Part shown: in pieces, positions 7,952 to 13,264 of the stretch
Position numbering within the stretch: the first letter of the stretch is position 1
How the letters are laid out: every line of letters begins with the position of its first letter
Assembly (NCBI GenBank): GCA_937129505.1
Contig: CAKZNJ010000486.1
Coordinates: forward strand, 1-13,264
Direction of reading: 5' to 3'
Source of the DNA: an uncultured Anaerolineae bacterium
GTDB taxonomy: Bacteria > Chloroflexota > Anaerolineae > Anaerolineales > UBA4823
Length of the DNA stretch: 13,264 nucleotides
Notes under the pieces: model-generated
Databases searched by the model: none
What the model saw: only the letters and a program-made list of their open reading frames with translations
Told to the model about the DNA's origin: nothing
Program-made: the position numbers and the translations under genes

Positions 7952-7979
7952 ATTATACCCTCTCCTTTGAAAGCGTCAA
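7952..7979 (-). promoter_or_regulatory. Promoter for rpoC
   Basis: On the - strand, TTGACG (+ 7979-7974) is followed after 16 nt by a perfect TATAAT (+ 7957-7952). This is close to the housekeeping sigma consensus. It is the best promoter match upstream of rpoC and lies on its strand. Confidence 0.7.
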
Positions 7980-8150
7980 GGTTTTTGTGAAGGTGTTTGT
8001 TGGTTTTCTGAGAGTTTTTTGACAAAAAATGTTGCGCTGGCGTTAAGCGGGATGAATCCTTGCCATCCCATCGGATGAGGCAAACGGGGCAGGAGGGAGG
8101 CTAAGATAACTCTCTTCTTGTAGGTCATGGCGTGCGCATTCTGTACTTGT
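7980..8150. other. Non-coding spacer between the rpoC promoter and the repeats
   Basis: I see no convincing gene here; open frames lack ribosome-binding sites and protein-like composition. The only structure is a 6-bp inverted pair, GGGATG (8049-8054) and CATCCC (8064-8069). A TTGACA at 8019-8024 has no matching -10 box. Confidence 0.5.
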
Positions 8151-8185
8151 CCTGTCGAACGCAGTGACCCCTCTGTCATTTCGAG
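8151..8185 (+). repeat. GTCATTTCGA-type interspersed repeat
   Basis: CCTGTCGAAC, GTGAC and TGTCATTTCGAG occur in order and match, inverted, the copy at 113-168. It abuts the left end of the large palindrome, and its TTTCGA segment overlaps that element. It is probably part of the same intergenic repeat family. Confidence 0.45.
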
Positions 8186-8492
8186 ATGGGAACATGACGC
8201 TTGAGTGTCACTTGATGAGGGAATAACATGGCTCCTGGTCAGCTTCCAAGCAGGCAAGTTCGGCTCGGCTGGGCTTTTGCCTTTCTCCAACTGCCCCTCC
8301 CTAAATTATGTTATGAGTAACGCAGTGAGAAATCTTAGGAAAAGATTCCGCAGTCGCTGCGCTCCTACTCATAACATCTTAAGGGAGAGGGTGGTGGCGA
8401 GAGGGAAAAGCCTAGCCTTGTTGCCCTAATGGGTAAGCATTGTATGTTATTTCTTCAAGTGACGCTGCTGTGTCATAAGAGGGTCGCGAAAT
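8178..8492. repeat. Imperfect palindromic element of about 315 bp (MITE-like)
   Basis: The two halves are inverted, diverged copies of each other around about 8339. Matching blocks from outside in are: ATTTCG (8178-8183) with CGAAAT (8487-8492); ATGAC (8194) with GTCAT (ending 8476); GTCACTTGA (8207-8215) with TCAAGTGAC (8455-8463); AATAACAT (8222-8229) with ATGTTATT (8444-8451); a GGCT-GGCTTTT block (about 8267) with AAAAGCCTAGCC (8406-8417); ATGTTATGAGTA (8308-8319) with TACTCATAACAT (8366-8377); and AATCTT (8331-8336) with AAGATT (8342-8347). It encodes no protein I can support. It may be a non-autonomous mobile element or a repeat folded into a long hairpin. I do not see clear target-site duplications. 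Confidence 0.65.
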
Positions 8493-8573
8493 AAATTCCC
8501 TCCGTAGCGTTTTTGGGTCCTTCAGAGCAAGATAGCGGCCTGCTTCACCCTGCGCCGAACCAAGTTTGCTCAC

Positions 8574-9824
8574 TCACCAGCCCCTTCTGCGGCGCACCCG
8601 CATCCATACCGCAGGGCGGGGTTCCAGCGTGGCGCCCATGTGCGGGTGAATGCGCTCGAACTGCAGCGGCTCGAAGGAAAAGCGGCGCAGGAGATAGGTC
8701 AAAACCAAGCGCGCCTCCAACTGGCCAAACGCCGCCCCGATGCAGGCTCGCGGTCCTCCACCGAAGGGGACAAAGGAGAACGGCGGCGTCTGTCTTCCCC
8801 CGATAAAACGCTGGGGCTGGAACTCGTTTGCCTTCTCCCATACCCGCGGGTCGCGGTGGGTTAAGTAAATTGAGTAGAACATCCTTTCGCCGGCTGGAAT
8901 CACCCCCTCTTCGAGCTCAAATGTTTCAACCACGCAGCGGTTGCCGATGTGAATGGGGGGATAAAGGCGTAAAGCCTCCTTTATGACGCCATCCAACAGC
9001 GGTGATTTGTCGTTGCTCTCAATTTCTGCCTGCAGTTCCTGCATAACCGCCGGCTGTTGTCCGAGCAAGACGAACACCCATGCCAGCAGGGCGGTTGAAG
9101 TATCGTGCCCGGCAATCAGCATGGTCAGCATTTGATCGCGAATCACATCGTCTTCTAGGTCGGCCTCGATCAAGGCTTGGAGCAGATCCGCTTGCGGCGC
9201 GCCGCTGTGCCGCTTCGCGATCAGATGATAAAGGTAGGCATCCAACTGCTGCAGGGGAAGGCGGAAGCCGGGGCGCGGAATCTTTCGCCATAGAATCCAC
9301 GCCCCTGGGGAAATGTAGGCAATCGCCTTTAAGATGGGCTGCCACAGGTTAGGCAGATCGTGCCCGACATCCTCGCTGAACAGCGCTTGAAAGATAATCA
9401 GCAGGGCAATCTTGCGGCTCTCAACCAGCAGATCGATGACTTCTCCTTCCTGCCAGCGGTCGGAAACGCGCTTCGCTTGATTCACCATCATCTCGGCATA
9501 ATCGGGCAGTCTGGCTGGGTGCAGAGATCCTTCCATTAGTCTGCGAACGTGGTCGTGTTCGCTGCCATCCACCACCAGCACCCCTCGGCGCAGTAAATCG
9601 GTGACGGGATCGGTATTGCGCCAGAGGAGTTTGTCGCGCTGGGTAACCAGCACGGCGCGGTTGGCTTGAGGTCCAAAGACAACGTACGGATGGAAAGCGG
9701 GGAGCGGAATTTGGAAAAAATAGCCCACCTCCTCTGCCATCACTTGCAGGGGGCTTAAGGGTGAGCCGCTCTTTAACCAAGCCTGCAAGACCCGTAAACC
9801 TAATGCTGGGGAAGATTGCTTCAT
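8574..9824 (-). CDS. Cytochrome P450
   Basis: Heme-thiolate monooxygenase of about 416 aa, lacking an N-terminal membrane anchor and so presumably soluble and dependent on separate redox partners (none seen here). Numbering from ATG 9824, it has the I-helix oxygen-activation motif AGHDTS at 238-243, the K-helix ExxR pair Glu283/Arg286 in KEALRLYPP, a PERF-like FQPQRF at about 335-340, and the heme loop FGGGPRACIG with ligand Cys361. The substrate cannot be told from sequence; the LRLYPP and VPFGGGPRACIG style resembles fatty-acid or terpenoid-type bacterial P450s more than the camphor group. GTG 9827 lies directly before ATG 9824; I prefer ATG because GGTGAG sits 6 nt upstream of it but only 3 nt before GTG. 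It is the last gene of the PIG-L/GH4/P450 unit, 30 nt after the GH4 stop. No clear terminator follows before the palindrome. Confidence 0.95.
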   Translation of the reverse strand: MKQSSPALGLRVLQAWLKSGSPLSPLQVMAEEVGYFFQIPLPAFHPYVVFGPQANRAVLVTQRDKLLWRNTDPVTDLLRRGVLVVDGSEHDHVRRLMEGSLHPARLPDYAEMMVNQAKRVSDRWQEGEVIDLLVESRKIALLIIFQALFSEDVGHDLPNLWQPILKAIAYISPGAWILWRKIPRPGFRLPLQQLDAYLYHLIAKRHSGAPQADLLQALIEADLEDDVIRDQMLTMLIAGHDTSTALLAWVFVLLGQQPAVMQELQAEIESNDKSPLLDGVIKEALRLYPPIHIGNRCVVETFELEEGVIPAGERMFYSIYLTHRDPRVWEKANEFQPQRFIGGRQTPPFSFVPFGGGPRACIGAAFGQLEARLVLTYLLRRFSFEPLQFERIHPHMGATLEPRPAVWMRVRRRRGW

Positions 9825-9854
9825 CACTGTCTCACCCCTGCCATTGCTCGTCGT

Positions 9855-11231
9855 CTATTTGAGCGCCGCAAAGAGCTCACCATGGCGCTGGAGATATTCA
9901 TCCAAGATGCTTTTGGCTACCTCATAACCCGGCACCAAGGGGTGCAGGGTCAAGGCAGTAAGGGCTTTGACGTACGAGCCCTCCACCGCTGCTTCGATGG
10001 TCATCCGCTCATAGGCTTTGACTTGCTGCATCAGCCCTAGGCAGTGCTGGGGGATATTCCCAACCGTCAGCGGCTGAAGCGCCCCCTTGCTCACCCAGAC
10101 GGGGACTTCCACCACGGCGTCTGCGTCCATCCCAGAGATTGCCCCTTGGTTGGGGAGGTTGAGGATCATTTCTCGCTTCGTACCGCCGCTGAGCGCCTCG
10201 ATCAAATCCAGAGCTACCCCAGCGTATCCCTCGGTAGAAAGGGCCTCGACAAGCGCGGCATCGAGCTGTTCCAGAGAATGGGCTTGTCCGCTTTCACTGA
10301 CCATATAGGTCTGCCCGCGCTTATTTAGGTAGGCTTGATAGGCGCGCTGCATTCCTTCGTAGTCTTCTTGGGCGCGCAGGGAAGCCAGTTCGGCGAACAA
10401 ACTCTCGTTCCAAGCCGCTAATTGTTCACCGCGGCTGATGCCTGCGTGCAAGATATTCTCCACTGCCCGGCGGGCATGGTAATAATAGTAAAGATATTCG
10501 TTGGGGATCAATCCGAGGCTGGAGATCAGCGTGGGGCTGAAGGGCAAGCCCGGCACGCTATCCAGTTGCCGAATCAGCTCCAGCAAGCGCGGCAGATAGT
10601 CCTCACCCTGATACAGCACGCGGCGGATCCAGCCGAGGTGATTCAAACCAAAGTAGTCCAAAAAGAGATTCTCGGCAGAGGTGCCAAGCAGAGCAGCGAG
10701 GGCGCGGCGCATAGTATGGGGAGCATCACAGATGCCGACGCTGCGCTGCCAGCCGCCAGCCTGAATGATCGCCTCAGCCAGCATCCCCGCCGGATTGGCG
10801 AAATTGACCAGCCATGCCTGCGGGCAAAGGGATTTCATTTTTTCGGCAACGGCGAGCAAGACGGGAATTGTCCGCAGACCCATGGCAAAACCGCCCGGAC
10901 CGGTGGTCTCTTGACCCAGAACACCGTGGTTGAGCGGCACGCGCTCATCCACCGCCCGGGCGTTCATGCCACCTACGCGAAAGGTGGTGATGACATAATC
11001 CGCACCCTGCAGAGCGAGATCTAAGTTTGTGGTGCGCTGAATGCGAAAGCGCGGCGGATTGGCAGCCTCCAGCGGGGCGGTGAGAGCGGCGATCAGCTCC
11101 AACCGTTCGGCGTCAATGTCCATTAAAGCTAGTTCGCTGAGCTCCAGCTTGCTTTGGCGGAGCAAAACAGCTTGCAAGATCAGCGGTGTGCGCAGACCGG
11201 CTGCGCCGATGATGGTGAGTTTGATGCCCAT
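9855..11231 (-). CDS. Glycoside hydrolase family 4 (NAD- and metal-dependent glycosidase)
   Basis: Family-4 enzymes cleave glycosides by an oxidation-elimination-addition route using NAD+ and a divalent metal such as Mn2+. The 458-aa protein begins with a Rossmann motif, KLTIIGAAGLRTP (about 4-16). It has GQETTGPGGFAMGLRT at 106-121, NFANPAG at 143-149, a metal-ligand Cys168 in GICDAPHT, His198 in GLNHLGW, and a tyrosine-rich NEYLYYYY near 244-251, where family members place the catalytic base. Many members act on 6-phospho-sugars, others on free alpha-glucosides, galactosides or glucuronides. The CDAP tetrad here is not one I can assign, so substrate is left open. ATG 11231 lies 3 nt after the stop of the deacetylase gene, which implies tight co-translation. 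A malate/lactate dehydrogenase-like assignment is excluded by the Cys/His pair and length. Confidence 0.93.
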   Translation of the reverse strand: MGIKLTIIGAAGLRTPLILQAVLLRQSKLELSELALMDIDAERLELIAALTAPLEAANPPRFRIQRTTNLDLALQGADYVITTFRVGGMNARAVDERVPLNHGVLGQETTGPGGFAMGLRTIPVLLAVAEKMKSLCPQAWLVNFANPAGMLAEAIIQAGGWQRSVGICDAPHTMRRALAALLGTSAENLFLDYFGLNHLGWIRRVLYQGEDYLPRLLELIRQLDSVPGLPFSPTLISSLGLIPNEYLYYYYHARRAVENILHAGISRGEQLAAWNESLFAELASLRAQEDYEGMQRAYQAYLNKRGQTYMVSESGQAHSLEQLDAALVEALSTEGYAGVALDLIEALSGGTKREMILNLPNQGAISGMDADAVVEVPVWVSKGALQPLTVGNIPQHCLGLMQQVKAYERMTIEAAVEGSYVKALTALTLHPLVPGYEVAKSILDEYLQRHGELFAALK

Positions 11232-11234
11232 ATT

Positions 11235-12032
11235 CTACCCTTGCATCGCCAGCAGATTTTCCACGAAAGGATGGAAGCGCACGTAGCGGTAAGCTTCCGC
11301 ATAAGCGACACCGATGCGCTTGCCGATCTCCGCCGCTTGCGCCTGGATCGCCCAGGCTAAGGCTTGGGTGGGATTGTCGAGTGCCCCTCCTAACCAAGCG
11401 CCTAAATCCAAACCTGCCAGCGCTGCCTGCCGTAGGACATCTTCCACAAGAAATTTCACTTGGCTGCGATGTTCCGCCATGGCGGCAATTTTGCGTTCGA
11501 TGGTTTGGCTGATGTCCACAATCTTGTTGGCATTGAGCAAATTCTCGCCATAAAAATATTTTTCGACCACGAAGTGAGGTGCTAACCCCTCTTGGAGGTG
11601 TTCTGGGTGCATCAGGGGTAAGTTGGCGAAGTGAATCGCATCTGAGGCAGCCCAGGCGACCGCGCGATGGTCGGGGTGCACCTCGTAGGGAGCAAATGCG
11701 TCTTCAGCGATGACAATATCGGGTTTGTACTGGCGAATGGCACGGATAAACTGCTCGCGCAACAGACCAGGCGGCAGGGTATCCACTTCCAAATCCGGAT
11801 GACCGAGGAAATTCGGGGCTTCGGCGCCGAGGGTTTGCGCGGCTCTGTGAGCCTCCTCCCGGCGGGTTTGGGTTAAGGTCGTTGCGTCAAGGTCGAAAGA
11901 GCCGCGGCGGCCATCGCTGGCAATCACCAGATAGACTTTTGCCCCTTCGTCAATCAGGTTGGCGATCAGACCACCGGCAAAGAACTCGGCATCATCGGGG
12001 TGAGGGACAAGGACAAGCACGGTTTTGGACAT
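11235..12032 (-). CDS. PIG-L/LmbE family zinc deacetylase
   Basis: Members of this family remove N-acetyl groups from sugar conjugates such as GlcNAc-inositol, GlcNAc-malate or chitobiose. The 265-aa protein starts LVLVPHPDDAEF, with zinc-site residues His11 and Asp14, where Asp13 is the usual catalytic base. It has the typical RREEAHRAAQTLG helix at 58-70 and the third zinc ligand in HPDHRA at 119-124. No signal peptide is seen, so it is cytosolic. It starts at ATG 12032 behind AGGAGG (+ 12037-12042), with a short 4-nt spacer. It heads a - strand unit with GH4 and P450. The pairing with GH4 suggests processing of an N-acetylated glycoside; this is inference. The BshB-type bacillithiol deacetylase is an alternative, but no bacillithiol partner gene is in view. 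Confidence 0.93.
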   Translation of the reverse strand: MSKTVLVLVPHPDDAEFFAGGLIANLIDEGAKVYLVIASDGRRGSFDLDATTLTQTRREEAHRAAQTLGAEAPNFLGHPDLEVDTLPPGLLREQFIRAIRQYKPDIVIAEDAFAPYEVHPDHRAVAWAASDAIHFANLPLMHPEHLQEGLAPHFVVEKYFYGENLLNANKIVDISQTIERKIAAMAEHRSQVKFLVEDVLRQAALAGLDLGAWLGGALDNPTQALAWAIQAQAAEIGKRIGVAYAEAYRYVRFHPFVENLLAMQG

Positions 12033-12049
12033 AAGACCTCCTAGCGTGC

Positions 12050-12055
12050 ATTATA
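12050..12055 (-). promoter_or_regulatory. Candidate -10 box for the PIG-L/GH4/P450 unit
   Basis: TATAAT on the - strand lies 17 nt before the deacetylase start codon and would give a leader of about 11 nt that just includes the AGGAGG. No good -35 is present at standard spacing. The unit is transcribed divergently from tRNA-Sec. Confidence 0.35.
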
Positions 12056-12165
12056 TCTTCAAGCCGAGCATTGAGCGGAAACAAATTTGCCCCCTTTACG
12101 GTGGAAGAGGGCAGAGATCTTTCGTCTGGGATGACTTGAGCAAGGGCTGCCCCTGCAAATTACCC

Positions 12166-12194
12166 TTGTCAGTGGCGATTGGATGGGGTATCCT
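12166..12194 (+). promoter_or_regulatory. Promoter of tRNA-Sec
   Basis: TTGTCA (12166-12171), a 17-nt spacer and TATCCT (12189-12194) give a good housekeeping promoter. The expected start point, 6-8 nt beyond the -10, falls at 12200-12202, on or next to the first base of the mature tRNA. Confidence 0.65.
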
Positions 12195-12201
12195 TAACGG
12201 C

Positions 12202-12295
12202 GGGAGTGGTTGAGTCCCGGTGGGTTCCCCGGTCTTCAAAACCGGTGGCGGGTCGTGTTGCGAGCCGCGGTGGGTTCGACTCCCATCCACTCCCG
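12202..12295 (+). tRNA. selC: tRNA-Sec (anticodon TCA)
   Basis: Selenocysteine tRNA that decodes UGA together with SelB and a SECIS element. The structure is the special bacterial form. The acceptor stem is 8 bp (GGGAGTGG 12202-12209 with CCACTCCC 12287-12294). The D stem is 6 bp with a 4-nt CGGT loop (12212-12227, two G-T wobbles). The anticodon stem is CCGGT/ACCGG around loop CTTCAAA, with TCA at 12236-12238. The extra arm is long (about 12248-12269, 8 pairs with one mismatch). The 5-bp T stem surrounds TTCGACT. The discriminator is G12295, as in E. coli selC. The 8+5 acceptor/T stack gives the 13 bp typical of bacterial tRNA-Sec. CCA is not encoded: CAG follows the discriminator. A suppressor tRNA is unlikely given the 8-bp acceptor stem and long extra arm. 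Confidence 0.96.
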
Positions 12296-12310
12296 CAGGA
12301 GGTTCCTGAA

Positions 12311-13264
12311 ATGTTTGTGACAGACTACGATCCGCTTACTTCGATTGTCGCGAGATACTTGCGCATCAGCGATATTACTCAAGGCGATGGTAAACAACCT
12401 TATTCGGTACGCTATCGCGGTCAATTGTATGGGGATTCCGAACAAGCCTACGACCGACTTGCCGCAGCGCTCAAGCCCTTGGGATATACGCCCCTCTTCC
12501 GCAAAGAGAAAGATCAACATGCGATCTATCTGGTGCAGGGTTTGGCAGATGCCAAACCTTCTAGAACCAGCCTAAACCTAATTCTCTTTGTGCTGACCGT
12601 GTTGAGCGTGATTGTTGCGGGAGTGATCTACTCCTTGGGTGGACAGGAGTTGCCTGCCAACCCGCGCAGTCTGGAGGATTGGTTGCCTGCTATACGCGCC
12701 AGCTTGGGCAATGGCCTCGCCTTCGCTGCCAGCCTGTTAGCCATCCTATTGGCTCATGAGTTTGGTCACTATCTGGTTGGACGGGCGCATGGCGAACAGG
12801 TCACCTTACCCTATTTCCTGCCCTTTCCCTTTAGCGCCTTCGGCACCCTAGGCGCCTTCATTAACATGAAGTCACCCCCTAAGAATAAGCGCGCCCTGTT
12901 AGATATCAGTTTGGCAGGTCCATTGGCGGGGTTGGCAGTGGCTTTCCCCATCCTCATTCTTGGTTTATCGCTCTCCAAGATCAGCGCCTTGCCCAGCAGT
13001 CCCCACAGCGGCATTGGCATCCAAATTGAGGGCAATTCCATCCTCTACCTCTTTGCAAAGTGGATTGTTTATGGAAAATTGCTGCCCGAGCCGCATAGCT
13101 ACGGCGACTTGCCGCCATGGCTATATTGGTTGCGCTACATTTTTACCGGGCGCCCCTTCCCCTACGGTGGCGTTGATGTCTTGCTTCATCCCGTGGCTTG
13201 GGCGGGCTGGGCTGGACTGTTGGTGACCTCCCTGAACTTGATCCCAGCCGGTCAGTTAGATGGC
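12311..13264 (+). CDS. M50 family site-2-type membrane metalloprotease (partial, 3' cut by window end)
   Basis: Integral-membrane zinc protease related to the EGY/site-2 protease group. Its start, ATG 12311, lies 8 nt after AGGAGG (12297-12302). The frame stays open for 318 codons to the window end with no stop, so the C-terminus is missing. The first ~85 residues are a soluble polar domain. A membrane segment follows at about 89-108, and a second at about 136-155 carries the zinc motif HEFGH (149-153, His149, Glu150, His153). The conserved GTLGAFINMKSP (178-189) and LAGPLAGLAV (201-210) follow, and the end reaches NLIPAGQLDG (309-318), where the Asp is the third zinc ligand. Substrates of this group are usually membrane-bound regulators or other membrane proteins; none is identifiable here. 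The gene lies directly behind tRNA-Sec on the same strand with no terminator between, so it is probably read from the tRNA promoter. Confidence 0.93.
   Translation, partial: MFVTDYDPLTSIVARYLRISDITQGDGKQPYSVRYRGQLYGDSEQAYDRLAAALKPLGYTPLFRKEKDQHAIYLVQGLADAKPSRTSLNLILFVLTVLSVIVAGVIYSLGGQELPANPRSLEDWLPAIRASLGNGLAFAASLLAILLAHEFGHYLVGRAHGEQVTLPYFLPFPFSAFGTLGAFINMKSPPKNKRALLDISLAGPLAGLAVAFPILILGLSLSKISALPSSPHSGIGIQIEGNSILYLFAKWIVYGKLLPEPHSYGDLPPWLYWLRYIFTGRPFPYGGVDVLLHPVAWAGWAGLLVTSLNLIPAGQLDG

Noticed and set aside
8019..8047. TTGACA as a possible + strand promoter
   Set aside because: The expected -10 position reads GTTAAG, a poor match, and no gene follows on the + strand before the palindrome.
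7976..8290. 104-aa - strand frame between rpoC and the P450
   Set aside because: It runs across the rpoC promoter region and the left arm of the palindrome, has no ribosome-binding site and no protein-like features.
8178..8492. CRISPR array or attachment site
   Set aside because: The repeats are inverted and diverged, not direct and evenly spaced, and no cas or integrase gene is near. The tRNA-Sec 3' end is likewise not followed by an integrase.
8513..8841. Open frames on both strands near the P450 3' end
   Set aside because: They overlap the P450 heme-binding region in other frames; composition is the proline/arginine-rich pattern typical of shadow frames.
12202..12295. Opal suppressor or tRNA-Ser reading
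   Set aside because: The 8-bp acceptor stem, 6-bp D stem with 4-nt loop, TCA anticodon and G discriminator match tRNA-Sec, not tRNA-Ser.

Overview
The window looks like chromosomal DNA of a Chloroflexota bacterium, most likely of the Anaerolineae. This is inference from protein character: an rpoC with a large N-terminal insert and no trigger-loop insert, a tRNA-Sec gene, a GH4/PIG-L pair, and intergenic repeats of the GTCATTTCGA / GAGTAGGAGCGCAGCG kind. No 16S rRNA or other decisive marker is present. I see no phage, plasmid, transposase or CRISPR signal. The genes look like ordinary chromosomal and metabolic genes.

Layout. Positions 1-316 are a gene-free leader with two interspersed-repeat copies and a -10 box. 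On the + strand, dcd (dCTP deaminase, 317-871) is followed after 9 nt by an unrecognised 384-aa protein with HAD-type motifs in an unusual order (881-2035). A 173-nt convergent gap follows. On the - strand lie thrC (threonine synthase, 2209-3264) and rpoC (RNA polymerase beta', 3417-7691), separated by a good intrinsic terminator for rpoC at 3361-3397. rpoC starts with GTG, has its own promoter at about 7952-7979 and a roughly 254-nt leader. rpoB is not next to it. Positions 7980-8573 are non-coding and hold an imperfect palindrome of about 315 bp (8178-8492).

The - strand then carries a three-gene unit, transcribed from about 12043 towards 8574: PIG-L/LmbE-type deacetylase, GH4 NAD-dependent glycosidase (3-nt gap), cytochrome P450 (30-nt gap). 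Divergent from it, on the + strand, a strong promoter (12166-12194) directs tRNA-Sec (selC, 12202-12295). The Shine-Dalgarno of a membrane M50 site-2-type protease begins 2 nt past the tRNA discriminator base. The protease gene (12311 onward) is cut by the window end.

How they fit together: dcd feeds dTTP synthesis (dCTP to dUTP, or to dUMP in bifunctional members). thrC and rpoC are housekeeping genes. The PIG-L/GH4 pair suggests glycoside or amino-sugar processing, with the P450 perhaps only co-transcribed. tRNA-Sec shows that the organism decodes UGA as selenocysteine, with selA, selB and selD expected elsewhere. The observations most worth a second look are the motif order in the dcd-linked protein, the tRNA-Sec/protease transcription unit, the stand-alone rpoC with a structured leader, and the palindromic element.
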